Assembly (NCBI GenBank): GCA_947311845.1
Contig: CAMZMU010000040.1
Coordinates: forward strand, 60,757,901 to 60,821,900
Origin: Poa pratensis
Lineage: Eukaryota; Streptophyta; Magnoliopsida; Poales; Poaceae
Direction of reading: 5' to 3'
DNA: 64,000 nt
In this document: positions 42,632-53,017 of the stretch, in pieces
How positions within the stretch are numbered: position 1 is the first letter of the stretch
Layout: every line of letters starts with the position of its first letter
The notes under the pieces: generated by a model
The model's database searches: none
Seen by the model: the letters and a program-made list of their open reading frames with translations, nothing else
Told to the model about the DNA's origin: nothing
Made by a program: the position numbers and the translations under genes

Positions 42632-45367
42632 GAGTTGATAGCGTAAAACTACCACTTTTGTATCTAAATTTAATTTACTGATTGGTACCTGTGTATGCCT
42701 CAATCTCATTTTGGTACCACATTTTGCCCAGGTTGTCTCATTTTGCTCAAATGACGCTCTGATTCAATTTAGACAGCCGTTCTGACAGGGATGGCCCACC
42801 TGACAGGCTGACGTGGCAAGCTGAAGGAAATTAATAACTAAACGACAGTGGGCCCCACTTATCAGTACAATAAAAAATTGAGAACAACAAAATGAAAAAA
42901 AAATCGCCATAGACCGCCGCACTATCTTCTTCCACACAGACCGCCACCACCGGACGCCGGCGAGCACCGCTCGCCGCCGCTGCCCCTGCTCGCCGCCGCC
43001 TCTGCCCTGCTCGCCGCCGCCTTTGCCCTTGCTCCCTGCCGCCCCCGCTCGCCACCGCCTGATACGTCTCAAACGTATCTATAATTTTTGATGTTCCATG
43101 TTGATATTATGCCTATTGTTACATGTTTTATATACACTTCACAACATTTTTACATATTTTCTTGGACTAACCTATTAACAAGATGCCACAGTGTCAGTTC
43201 CTGTTTTCTGCTGTTTTTCCGTTTCAGAAAAGCTAGTCGGGGAATATTCTCGGAATTGGACGAAAATCAACGGAGGTCCCTATTTCACCGACACGTCCAC
43301 GGAGTCCAAAGGGGAGACGGAGGGGCGCCAGAGGGCGGCCACACCACCCTAGGGTGCGGCCCCCATGCCAGGCGCGCCGAGGGGTGGTGTGGCCCCCTCG
43401 GTTGCCCTCCGACGCCGCCCCTTCGCCTATTTATTCCTCCTGCCATGAAAACCCTAAATACCCGAGTATTATTCCCCGAAAAGTTCCAGAGCCGCCGCCG
43501 TCGTCAACCCTAGCTCGGGAGGGTTCTGAAACTCTTCCCGGCACTCTGTCGGAGGGGAGATCATCACCGGAGGGCTCTACATCGCCATGCCTGCCTACGG
43601 AGTGATACGTGAGTAGTTCATCCTTGGACTACGGGTCCAAAGCAGTAGCTAGATTGTTGTCTCTCCACTTTGTGCTATCATGTTTAGATCTTGTGAGCTG
43701 CCTATCATGATCAAGATCATCTTATTGTAATGCTACATGTTGTGTTTGCTGGGATCCGATGAATATTGATACTATGATCAAGTGGATTATCAATCTATCT
43801 TTATATGTTGTTTATGATCTTGCATGCTCTCCGTTATTAGTAGATGCTTTGGCCAAGTAGATGCTTTTAACTCCAAGAGGGAGTATTTATGCTCGATAGT
43901 GGATTCATGCCTCCAGTAATCTGGGTGAGTGACAGAAACATCTAAGGTTGTGGATGTGCTGTTGCCACTAGGGATAAAACAACAATGCTATGTCTACGGT
44001 CATTTGTGTTGTTTACATTACACACTTTGCTTAATGCAATTATCTGTTGCTTGCAACTTAATACCAACGGGGGACACGGATGTTAACCTGGCGGTGGATT
44101 ATTAGTCATAGATGCTGTTGGATAACGGTCTATGTATCTTGATGTAATGCCCGATTAAATATCATAGTAATCATCTTGCCATATAAATGCATTGTCATGC
44201 GTTCATTATTTATCAATTGTCCAGCTGTAATTTGTTTACTCAGCCTGTTAGTTATCTTTTATGGAGAGACACCACTAGTGAACTGTGGACCCCGGTCCAT
44301 TCTTTTACACTGATAAAACCATCAACTGTAAACATCTGTTCTCTTTTACTTTCTGCAATTAATACTATTTTCCACACCATACGTTTAATCATTTGTTTTC
44401 AGCAAGCCGGGGAGATTGACAACCTTCCTGTTTCGTTGGGCCAAAATAGTTTGATTGTGTTGTGTGCAGGTTCCACGTCAGTGATCGGGTAACGGCGCCG
44501 CTGACAACCTTCAGAGCACTTCTGATTCCTCCTGGATTCGACAATCTTGGTTTCATACTGAGAGAAAATTGCTGCTGCACTACATCATACCTTCCTCTTG
44601 GGGTCTCCCAACGAACGTGTGTTTTCACGTCATCACCGCCCCCGCCGGTGAGCATGCGCAGACATGGTCCCCGCGCGCGCCGTGCAAGAGGCGCACATCG
44701 GGCATAGACGACCGCCCCCGACGGCGAGCCATGCGCAGACGCGGAGAGGGACAGCACGGAGACGCGGTTCCCGCGCGCGCCGCGCAGGAGGCACATGACG
44801 AGCACGGACGGCCGCCCCCGCTCGCCGCCTCTGCCCCACCCCGGCGAGCGCCTCTTCGACGTCGGCGTCCGCCCGGCGGTCGCGCCCCCGATAACCTCGC
44901 CGTCCACCCTCGCGACGCTGGCCGCCAGCGCCTCCCGCGCGGTAGCGGCGCCAGCTCCGCCGAGATAGCACGTGCATCCCGGCGGCGAGCGGGGGCGGCG
45001 GCTAGCAGGGCAGAGGCGGCGGCGCCAGGGTCGGAGGTGGCCGTCCGGCCTTGGAGGGGAAGGGGAACGGCACCGAGGCGGCCACGGTTGACTCTCAGCT
45101 TGCCACTATTTTCTCAGATTTTTTCTTTTTTATTATACAGATAAGTGGGGCCTACTATCAGTTTAGTTATTAATTTCTCTCAGCTTGCCACGTCAGCCTG
45201 CCAGGTGTGCCATCCCTGTCAAAACGGCTGTCTAAATTGAATCAGAGCGCCATTTGGTCAAAATGAGACAACCTGGGCAAAATGTGGTACCAAAATGAGA
45301 TTGAGTCATACACTGGTACCAATCAGTAAATTTGGCTACAAAAGTGGTAGTTTTCCGCTATCAACTC
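42632..45367. mobile_element. Non-autonomous Mutator-like element with GC-rich gene-like interior, holding a solo LTR
   Basis: Long terminal inverted repeats of about 230 bp: GAGTTGATAGCG[TG]AAAACT at the left is matched inverted at the right, through shared blocks such as GTACCACATTTTGCCCAGG and GCTGACGTGGCAAGCTGA. The flanks are GCAGAAACC (42623-42631) and GCAGAAATC (45368-45376), a 9-bp duplication with one mismatch. Without the solo LTR (43060-44635) the element is about 1.15 kb. The interior (42900-43059 plus 44641-45110) is GC-rich with C-C-G-C-C repeats and looks like captured exon sequence, as in Pack-MULEs. I recognise no parent gene and no transposase. Confidence 0.85.
43060..44635 (+). 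mobile_element. Solo LTR inside the Mutator-like element
   Basis: It starts TGATACGTCTCAAACG and ends TTTTCACGTCATCA, with CCGCC duplicated at 43055-43059 and 44636-44640. It is 1576 bp with no internal domain. It is a close relative, in opposite orientation, of the LTR at 35490-37074, sharing stretches around ATCATGTTTAGATCTTGTGA and CACCACTAGTGAACTGTGG. Confidence 0.92.
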
Positions 45368-45376
45368 GCAGAAATC

Positions 45377-45834
45377 ATACAACAGACCAGCCAGTCTCTT
45401 TTCAGTACAAGCAGCAGTTCAGCCAACACGCACTCTGATGATGCTACCTGGAAGCAAACCATGCATCTCAAGCGACTCATGTTGCAATGACTAAAGACGG
45501 AACGAAGGTTCCCATACACCTAATGAATTAATTCAGAAGGCTATAACATGTAGCTGTAAACACGAGCTTGGCTAACGCAGGAACCATTCTCTTCACTGAA
45601 ACATTAAAGCCACATGATCATCAATGTGCAGTTACAACTTAAAAGCTTGCCAGTTCCAGCAAAAGATGAAAAAGCATTAAGTTGTTAAACATCAATACCG
45701 AGTTTACTAACATGATCCCACATATTACAGTTTAAAAAATTGCTAGTCCACACCCTTCAGGACGCCAAAATACCTTTCAAATTCTTACAGAATAAAGTGC
45801 TACAGCGCGCACCAATGACCATGGATCAAGACCA
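45377..45834. other. Downstream flank of F-box gene C
   Basis: AT-rich sequence on the 3' side of the minus-strand gene, containing its presumed 3' UTR and polyadenylation region. I see no other feature. Confidence 0.5.
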
Positions 45835-46983
45835 TCAACCATCAAAGAACATACTGGGCACAACCCACATAGGTTGCATCATAGTGCCACAGCATACAAA
45901 AATAAAAACCCTTAGATTGGACGCATCTTCCTCCAGCGGCTTGCCCAACTCAAATGTGATGCAATCTTTTGATTCATGGAAATAGAAGTATATGCAGTTG
46001 CTCCTCCCTCCCCATCTCTCTGGGTTCATGAAACACAACGGCTGACTTCTCTCGTCAGTGCTCATGAAGATTGCCCAATTCTCTAGCTTTTCCACCTTCA
46101 CCCACTTTGCAGGTTCACTCGATAGGTCGAGGCGGAAGGCTTCCAGGGTATCTCCTGTAGATGGAAAAAATCCCTGGCAACCAACCATGAGAAGCATATC
46201 GTTGCATGCCACAAGCCACATCTGGGAAAGATGCCATTTACTGGTCATGCTTCCGCCCCAATCAACTGCTATTTTCTGCATACAGATCCTGGGTACCAAG
46301 TGCACAGTGAAGAATCTGCGACACTCATCCATGCCAATGACCTGGCCTTTGAAGACCACTATCTGCTTTATCGTTCCATTGCGAGGAGAACGTCTCAACC
46401 ACGAGTGACTACCGATACGCCAAAAGAAAGTTTTGCATCCAGCTGTGACGATGAGATGTGAGTTGGGTGACGTTGGAGGAGCCGTGAGGGCAGCATAGTA
46501 GAGGTGAGTGTATTCGTCGACCGGGACCGGTAGTTGCGGAGGTGAGACAGTAACACCTGTGAAGACATCAACAGCAAGACATGACTGATGGTTGTCCGAC
46601 AATATGAGATAGCCATAGGAAGCACCTCCGAAATAGAACTTATCCAGAGGACTCAGCGGGGCTTTGCTGTCACCAAAACGAGCAAACAGGGGAATCTGAC
46701 AACTCATGTAGGTGTCCCGGTTGGCTAGATCAGTAACATAGCATGAACGTTTAGGTACGAAGTTGTTGCTAAATGGGTTAGGACGAGGAGAACACATAGG
46801 GATATCAGGTTGGAGGAGGAGAGGTGGTAAGAGCATCGATTTGCATGGGTAGGAGGAGAAGGCAGCACGCCAAGAGGGGCAGGTGGCAGCGAAGGCAAGA
46901 AGGTCGGGGAAGGATCCCAACAGAGCAACAACGGAGTGAAGCAGGCCTTCAGGGAGGTCGGCCCAACCTTCGATCCCGGACAT
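45835..46983 (-). CDS. F-box protein with DUF295 domain, intact (copy C, 382 residues)
   Basis: A probable substrate receptor of an SCF ubiquitin ligase: the F-box binds Skp1-type adaptors and the C-terminal part recruits targets. The F-box is at about 5-50 (G-W-A-D-L-P-E-G-L-L-H-S, D-L-L-A-F-A-A-T-C-P-S-W-R-A-A-F). The family region follows (V-P-K-R-S-C-Y-V-T-D-L-A, V-D-V-F-T-G-V, S-P-N-S-H-L-I-V) and a C-terminal DUF295-type segment (about 285-360: R-L-D-L-S-S-E-P-A-K-W-V-K-V, N-P-E-R-W-G-G-R-S-N). I start at the ATG at 46983 (M-S-G-I-E-G-W) because the intact paralogue at 51887 starts there with M-S-G-S-Q-G-W; an in-frame ATG at 47037 would add 18 residues. An acceptor TTTGTTTCAG about 60 bases upstream suggests a 5' UTR intron reaching to about 49156. 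The substrate is unknown. Confidence 0.88.
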   Translation of the reverse strand: MSGIEGWADLPEGLLHSVVALLGSFPDLLAFAATCPSWRAAFSSYPCKSMLLPPLLLQPDIPMCSPRPNPFSNNFVPKRSCYVTDLANRDTYMSCQIPLFARFGDSKAPLSPLDKFYFGGASYGYLILSDNHQSCLAVDVFTGVTVSPPQLPVPVDEYTHLYYAALTAPPTSPNSHLIVTAGCKTFFWRIGSHSWLRRSPRNGTIKQIVVFKGQVIGMDECRRFFTVHLVPRICMQKIAVDWGGSMTSKWHLSQMWLVACNDMLLMVGCQGFFPSTGDTLEAFRLDLSSEPAKWVKVEKLENWAIFMSTDERSQPLCFMNPERWGGRSNCIYFYFHESKDCITFELGKPLEEDASNLRVFIFVCCGTMMQPMWVVPSMFFDG

Positions 46984-47412
46984 AGCTGGGTTGTGAGAAA
47001 CACAAATACAGTAGGCCTTGATGGTACAGGCGATCACAGCTTATCTGAAACAAATAATGAACCAAGAGACAATCATTAGAAGAATGAACTGAGCACTGAA
47101 AAGTCGAAACAGAGAATCGATACAAAGTGCAAAGGAAAATTGGCTAGTGGATGTGTGGTTCCTGAGATGCTAGTCGTCAACTCGTAAACACAAACATATA
47201 CGTCCTATATTAAAACATACAGAACACAAGTGATGCGATAATACAACAAGAGATTGGATTCTTATGGAAGTCTGCTGCAGATAATAAAGCCTCCAGCCTC
47301 ATCCTGAGGTCTATATTACTCTGAATGTCCTGTCTTGAAAACATCAGGATTACTTCAAGCTGATCGGATGGGCAACATCATTAGATAACCGAAAATTCCA
47401 AGCAACCGTAGT
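46984..47412 (-). other. Leader and part of the 5' UTR intron of gene C
   Basis: After the acceptor (TTTGTTTCAG on the minus strand, near 47046) the sequence is AT-rich with no gene, as expected for an intron. Confidence 0.45.
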
Positions 47413-47425
47413 TCCAATTGCTAAT

Positions 47426-48726
47426 TTTTAGATAAAGAGCATATATTAATATCGCGATGATATCAATTACACCCAGTCTCTGCAACAACGCGTTGCCCTA
47501 GCGGCCCCATGGATGCACACAGCCCAAAAAATAAAAAAGAATTACAAAAAAAAATCCCGCTACAGTGATCCATTCCTTCTGACAGCAGACCTAACCCCAC
47601 CAAAACAGTACCAGAAGTCCAACTGCTCCAAGAAGGGAACAATGCTCAAGCGCCGTCGTCGCCCTGATCATAGATCATAGGTTTTCACCTGAAGAAAGTC
47701 CACACTCGCAAAAACAATGCCTTCAACAAGGCAATTGTCAGGCACAACCAATTAAGGCCAGACCTTGGGTTTTCACCCTGAAAGTTTAGACTCTGAACTT
47801 CTCCTATGCTGTCGCCCCCTCTTGCCGTTGCTGCTGCTCCAAGTTACGAATCACCTAGCCAATCCCTCATCCCACCAGGACTGGAACCACCATTGCTAGT
47901 CCTCAAATCTCGGCTTCCATGGCATTCTCCGCACTCTGACTTCATCATGGAACAAAAGACAAGTCCATGATAGCAACAGACTGCAGAGCTTCGCAACGCT
48001 TCCTCTGAAACCAAACGTCAGAAAAAAAACATGGCTGCGCGCGACCGAATCCCACCCGATCCGTCAATCTCCAGGCTTGATTTGCCCAATAAAGTTCGCC
48101 GACGAAGCCTTCCGGAACTCGACAATCCGGCCAGATCAATGAAGACCTGCATCAAGTAAATCTTCGTCTTGGTGTGAGAAGGATCCAGGACCGCCACCTT
48201 TATTCGATCCGAGCCAACGGGACTGGCTGGTGTGGAACCAACCCACCGCCGCCTGACCGGCCGCCCGCACCGCCACGGTGCCAAGCAACCGGCGCCACCA
48301 GGCGTCCCGGCGCCGCTTGTCACCACAGCCACTGCCTCAGGCCCGCAGGGACCCAGATGGGCCACGAGTGGGCTTGGAGACGTGGCCGCAGCAGCAGGGG
48401 CTCCTCCGCCATGGGAGGCCACGTCCCTCCATTGGCGCCGATCCGCGCTCGCACCGGGACTCCACGGCACCTCGCCGCCGAGCCGTCACCGCACCACGCG
48501 CCGCCGCCAACCGAGAGAATCACCGCCGCTGCACGAGGAAGAGGTCCCCGCCACAATTGTCGCTGCCAGGGCCTCGCCCAGCAGGTCCTCCAATGGCGGC
48601 GGGAGGTATGGGATGTGGGAGGAGCGGGCTCAGGAGCCGGCGGCGGCGGCGCCCCCCGTGTCGCCTAGGGTTGGGCGACGCGGGGGTGGGGGGAACTGTT
48701 TCTATTAGCACGGTTCGCGGTAGATC
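47426..48726 (-). mobile_element. LINE-like non-LTR retroposon, probably in gene C's 5' UTR intron
   Basis: On the minus strand the 3' end reads ...GATATTAATATATGCTCTTT then ATCTAAAAA, the tail style of grass LINEs. Target duplications TCCAATTGCTAAT (47413-47425) and TCCAACTGCTAAT (48727-48739) flank it, 13 bp with one mismatch. The 5' side is GC-rich (about 48200-48710) and resembles an untranslated or ORF1 start region; no endonuclease or reverse transcriptase frame is visible. It is therefore an internally deleted or non-coding derivative. Plus-strand frames across the GC part are not genes. Confidence 0.75.
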
Positions 48727-48739
48727 TCCAACTGCTAAT

Positions 48740-49155
48740 AATGCCGTCGATAATCAAACGCAGTACATATTAAATCCACCCCTTGCAGTCAAAACGACTG
48801 TGCCTGCCCTGAAAACACCGGCGGTTACTTCAAGGAGACCCACAAGCCACATGCTACATCATCAGATCAAACCAAAAAAATCATGGAAGTGTAAAACAGT
48901 TGCACTATTACATGAGAAATAACAACACAATCCCCCGCAAAAAAAAAGAGAAATAACAACACAATGTGGAATAATCTGTTTAATAGTTTAACAGCTGAAA
49001 ATTTTGTAGCGAACGGATTAATCTCCAAGCTACGGATTTGAGATTGTTTCCCCATGGAACACCACCACTCGAGGCCTAGGGTTCTTGGACGGAGGGGTGT
49101 GGGTGGGAGTAGTAACGGAAGGTCAGCTGAGCCAGAGAGGACGCGTGCAAACATA
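48740..49155. other. Continuation of gene C's putative intron
   Basis: No gene is visible. On the minus strand the donor side begins at 49156 with CTCAG/GTATGT. Confidence 0.4.
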
Positions 49156-49156
49156 C

Positions 49157-49227
<71 letters not shown>

Positions 49228-49320
49228 TGGCTCCGGCGGTGGCGGCGGCAGTCTGCTCCGGCGCCGCCCCAGCGTGCGATTACTCCGCACTGTATTTCCG
49301 TTGGGTCGCCGACATGGAGT
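49157..49320 (-). other. Probable first (5' UTR) exon of gene C with a CT-repeat leader
   Basis: On the minus strand a GC-rich segment (CGGCGCCGGAGC) leads into a (CT)n tract of about 60 bases (49159-49221) and then the donor CTCAG/GTATGT. CT-rich leaders are common in plant 5' UTRs, and the acceptor at about 47046 would complete a 2.1-kb intron. The transcription start is unknown. Confidence 0.4.
49159..49221 (+). repeat. (GA)n microsatellite
   Basis: About 30 uninterrupted GA units. It is probably transcribed as (CU)n in the leader of gene C. Confidence 0.95.
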
Positions 49321-49321
49321 G

Positions 49322-49816
49322 ACCAAGATAGGAGGCTGTGTATGGGCTTAGTCTGGGCCGGGCTAGTAATAACAAGAACACCTATCTTCTTTAGAAAATG
49401 GCCCCTAAAAATTAGGCGTATACTTGTTTTTTTTCGTTTTGACGCTGGGAAGTGGGAAATCATTTTAGATAAACAAAAATTGGATACAATACGAATATTA
49501 TTCTACAAAACAACTTAGAAAAATCCACATTATAAATGTGCTTAACTACAAAGCAGTTTAAAAAAAACACTGCGACTTTGAAATACAGTTTGATATTTAG
49601 TGGAGAGAAAAAAAAAGAGAGGGAGACACAAAAGTTTTCTTTCATTTATTTAAGTCTGACAGCGTCATCAAGAACAGTAAGAGGATGAGGTTACAGACAC
49701 ATCTGTGCGAGAAAAGAAGTGCTCTCTTTTCGAGAACAAACTCTACCAGCAAGCAAATACTCCAGAACAACAATGCATTTATTTCAGTGTTTGGACGATT
49801 CGATATGATCACAAGT
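49322..49816. other. Intergenic spacer between gene C and the F-box 3' fragment
   Basis: AT-rich, no gene recognised. It probably contains the promoter of the minus-strand gene C. Confidence 0.4.
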
Positions 49817-50051
49817 CCTGGGCATGGGCAGCCCGGCCCGACCAGCCCGAAATTCCCGGGCTTGGGCAGCAATTTTAGGCCCGACGGTCGGGCCTGGGCA
49901 GTGGGTTTTGCGCAAATCAGGAAGAAGCCCGGCCCGCGGCCCGGCGGCCCGCCGGGCTTTCGGGCTTTTGGTCGGGCCTGGGCGGGCCTGGGCAGTGGGT
50001 TTTCTGTGTCGTGCTTTTTTAGGCCCGGCCCGGCCCGACAGATGGCCCAGG
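49817..50051. mobile_element. Possible hAT-like MITE with GGCCCGA/GCCCGGGC motifs
   Basis: It begins CCTGGGCATGGGC and ends ATGGCCCAGG, an inverted repeat, and is filled with GGCCCGGC/GCCGGGCC-type motifs in both orientations, like the hAT elements at 20004 and 21046. No clear target duplication is seen, so the boundaries are approximate. It abuts the F-box 3' fragment. Confidence 0.5.
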
Positions 50052-50520
50052 TATGCCATTCTGGGTGTACCCAAGCATGTTCTGTTCCAGTGGTCAGTGA
50101 CCGTTGATGAGCAACTACAGCTTGCTGCTCAACTGGCTTCTTGGGTAAAGATAGCTCTTGCAGAGAGTTTGCAGCTTGCTGCTCTACTGAAGCTTTTGCA
50201 GTTAGTTTAATCCCAGTTTTAGAACATTGTATGAGACGTTTGCAGTAGCGCTGGTGCTTTCGCTCAAGCTTTTGCTGTTAGTTTGTCATTCAGTTTGCTC
50301 TTTAATCTCTGTACTGGATGGATATGTACTTGACTACTTGTTGCTTTTCTATGCTGGAGTTGACAAGTTAAGCGTCTCCCCTATTTCTGTATCAGCTTGT
50401 TCTCTTAATTTACATGTTAATCCTTTCTAAATCAACAAGTAACTTCACCAACGAGACTTGTATACTGAATTTCTTCTCTGAAATACATACCAGGTGTGTG
50501 TCTTTCTGAATTTACCAAGT
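50052..50520 (+). pseudogene. 3' end of an F-box/DUF295 gene (copy G)
   Basis: TGCCATTCTGGGTGTACCCA followed by AGCATGTTCTGTT parallels the last codons of the intact genes (M-W-V-V-P-S-M-F). The following 450 bases align loosely with the 3' UTR and flank of gene D (53018-53560): CAGTTTAG/CATTTAG runs, TGTACTTGACTACTTGTTG versus TGTTCTTGACCTCTTGTTG, and AACTTCACCAAC versus AACTTCACCAACC. It shows a further duplicate in the same orientation as gene D whose body is lost. Confidence 0.6.
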
Positions 50521-50621
50521 GTGCACGTGTGTGATGCTGGCTGCTTTTTCATGATAGACCGATGAAAGTTAAGCTTTCGTTTCTCTCTCTTTCATTGAAA
50601 GGCTAAATTTTGTTTCTTAGT

Positions 50622-51031
50622 CGGAAAGTGTCTTATGCACCCAAGCACCAGTGATCCTGGTGCTTTCAAAAAATCGAAAAGATATTTTTAAGTCTCAAAA
50701 AAATTCTGAAATCAATTCCAGGTGTAGCAAACGATGTATCCCACCAACGTGTAAATATAAAGTTCAGATGCTTTGTATTCTGCGCTTCACAAAAATGACA
50801 AAAACTGATCAATTTGAAGATTTGAAAATATACATATTCGGATCTACACTTTTATCATTTTTGTGTAGCCCAAAATATAAAGTATTTGAAGTTGATATTT
50901 TACACGTTTGTGGAATAAATCATTGGCTAGATCTGGGTTTTTTTTAGAATTTTTTGAAACTTGTAAATATTTTTTTCGATTTGTTTAAACTACTGGGATC
51001 ACTGTGTCCGGGAGTACAAAATCTGCTCCCG
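50622..51031. mobile_element. Mutator-type MITE upstream of gene D (410 bp)
   Basis: Terminal inverted repeats of roughly 90 bp are strongest around CAGTGATCC and the AAATCGAAAA that follows, and their inverses. They are flanked by TTTCTTAGT at 50613-50621 and 51032-51040 (9 bp; a tenth base also matches). It has no coding capacity. It lies 860 bp before gene D's start codon and may border its promoter. Confidence 0.78.
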
Positions 51032-51040
51032 TTTCTTAGT

Positions 51041-51886
51041 AGATAACATTTTTTATTTCGGGATAGAGAATAAGCTCTTAGTAGTACTGGGAAATGTTAT
51101 TGTTAGTTTTATATGCATTAAAAAAGAATTTGCAGTGTTAAGATGAGAAAGTATAGATCTATTTGTAGTGTCCACTTTCATTAGGAGATGGACAGGCCTT
51201 ATTAGTAGCCCGGCACATACTGGCAACACAACACAAAGCTTGAAAGCTTGGTTGCTCTGCCGGCGACCAAACCAAGAAAGAGTCTTGGTTGCTCCGCCGG
51301 TGACCGAACCGAAATACTTTGGAGAAAAGTTCAAAAGGAATTGCGGTGGAGATCTAAATACAGTGCAACCAACACCGCCGCCGCATCGGTACTTGTCACT
51401 TGCCCGGAGGTATGATCGCAGGCGCCCTCTGTGGCCCAGTCAAAACCATCCTTTACATCCATCTCCATCCGTGCAAGAATCCTAGGCCTCAAGTGCTGTT
51501 GTTCGATGGAAAAAAAAAATGACAAATCCGTTTGTTTGTTGAAGTAATCAATGATGTTTCCAGGACAGGAGAGGCTGGACTGGTGGAAATGTTACAAACA
51601 TTTCATTGACCGCGTGTGACTGTCTACCTTATTACAGTATCAGCAACAGAGTAGTCCATGCGAATCCAATCTGCTGGTAAATTCTTATGTCACTAGTGTG
51701 CTCGTACAACTAGCATCCAGGAACATATATATAATCACTAGGCATTTTTTGCAAAACTTCACATCGATTCTCTCTTCGTTTTCAATCAGTTCAGACTTCA
51801 TCTAACATTAGTCTTTTTGATTCATTATTTGTTTCAGACAAGCTCCGATCGCCTGCCTGTACCACCAGGGCTGCTTCGTCTCCGCT
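51041..51886 (+). other. Promoter and 5' UTR region of gene D
   Basis: A GC-richer segment (51230-51410) ends CCCGGAG/GTATGATCG, a possible donor. An acceptor TTTGTTTCAG ends at 51838, identical in type to that of gene C and followed by a similar leader (CAAGCTCCGATCGCC). This suggests a first exon of unknown start and a 5' UTR intron of about 430 bases. Confidence 0.4.
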
Positions 51887-53017
51887 ATGTCTGGGAGTCA
51901 AGGTTGGGCAGACCTCCCGGATGGCCTGCTTCACACCATTGTTCCACTGTTGGGATCCTTCGTTGACCTTCTTGCGTTCCCCCTCACCTGCCGCTCTTGG
52001 CGTGCTGCCTTCTCCTCGTATCCCTCCAAACCTACCTTGTCAACACTCTTCCCACCTCTCCTCCTTGAACCCGATATCCCTTTGCGCTCTCTGCATCCCC
52101 ACCCATTTAGCGACATCCTCGTACCTAAACGCCCATGCCATGTCACTGATCTAGCCAGCCAAAATACCAGAATGTTTTGTCAAATTCCCATGTTTGCCTT
52201 TTTGTTTCACAAGAATCCCCTTCCGAGTCCCCTGAAGAGTTTTTGTTTCACGGGCGCTTCCTTTGGTCATCTCATATTGTCTGACAAACAGTCGTGTCTT
52301 GTGGTTGATGTCTTCACAGGTGCTAGCATCTCACCTCCACAACTGCCGGTCGACGAAGATACTCAGCCCTACTTTGCTACCCTCACCGCTCCTCTTGCGT
52401 CACCCAACTCACATCTCATGGTCACCACTGGATCCCACATCTTCTTTTGGCGTGTTGGCAGTGATTCTTGGTTGAGACGTTCTCCTCGCGGTAGCACGAT
52501 CAAGCGGGTAGTGGTCTTCAAAGGACAGGTCTTTGGCATGGATGATGATCGCAATCTCTTTATGGTGCACTTGGCACCCCGGATTCGCATACAGAAAATA
52601 GCAGTTGATTGGGGGCAAAGCATGGGGATCAGCAGACATGATCATTCCCAGATTTGGCTTGTGGCGTGTGGAGATAAGCTTCTCATGGTCAGTTCTTTTC
52701 AATCAGCAGTGGATACCTTTGAAGCCCTCCGCCTCGACTTATCGAGTGAACCTGCAAGGTGGGTGAACGTGGAGATGCTAGAAAACTGGGCGATCTTCAT
52801 CAGCATTGACGAGAGAAGCCAGCCATTGTGTTGCATGAACCCAGATAGATGGGGAGGGAGGAGCAATTTCATATACTGCTATGATTCAAAAAACTGGACC
52901 GCATTTGAGTTGGGCGAGCCGCCGCAGGGGAATGCCTCTAATCCAAGCGCATTTATTTTCATATACTGTGGTAGCATGATGCAACCTATGTGGGTGGTGC
53001 CAAGCATGTTCTCTTAG
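51887..53017 (+). CDS. F-box protein with DUF295 domain, intact (copy D, 376 residues)
   Basis: Same architecture as copy C: an F-box at about 4-48 (G-W-A-D-L-P-D-G-L-L-H-T, F-V-D-L-L-A-F-P-L-T-C-R-S-W), a middle region with V-P-K-R-P-C-H-V-T-D-L-A and V-D-V-F-T-G-A, and a DUF295-type C-terminus (R-L-D-L-S-S-E-P-A-R-W-V-N-V, N-P-D-R-W-G-G-R-S-N, M-W-V-V-P-S-M-F). The start M-S-G-S-Q-G-W directly precedes the F-box with no better upstream ATG. It is the only plus-strand full copy. Its DUF295 core has no stop or shift. Tail residues differ slightly from copy C. It probably acts in an SCF complex in the nucleus or cytosol; targets are unknown. Confidence 0.9.
   Translation: MSGSQGWADLPDGLLHTIVPLLGSFVDLLAFPLTCRSWRAAFSSYPSKPTLSTLFPPLLLEPDIPLRSLHPHPFSDILVPKRPCHVTDLASQNTRMFCQIPMFAFLFHKNPLPSPLKSFCFTGASFGHLILSDKQSCLVVDVFTGASISPPQLPVDEDTQPYFATLTAPLASPNSHLMVTTGSHIFFWRVGSDSWLRRSPRGSTIKRVVVFKGQVFGMDDDRNLFMVHLAPRIRIQKIAVDWGQSMGISRHDHSQIWLVACGDKLLMVSSFQSAVDTFEALRLDLSSEPARWVNVEMLENWAIFISIDERSQPLCCMNPDRWGGRSNFIYCYDSKNWTAFELGEPPQGNASNPSAFIFIYCGSMMQPMWVVPSMFS

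Noticed and set aside
44389..45144. 172- and 191-residue frames inside the Mutator-like element
   Set aside because: They cross the border between solo LTR and element interior, so they cannot be an original gene.
48174..48922. Plus-strand frames up to 214 residues in the LINE-like retroposon
   Set aside because: They run opposite to the retroposon's polarity and one crosses its target duplication; the products are compositionally biased.
49054..49518. Frames with long Arg-Glu repeats
   Set aside because: They arise from the (GA)n microsatellite.
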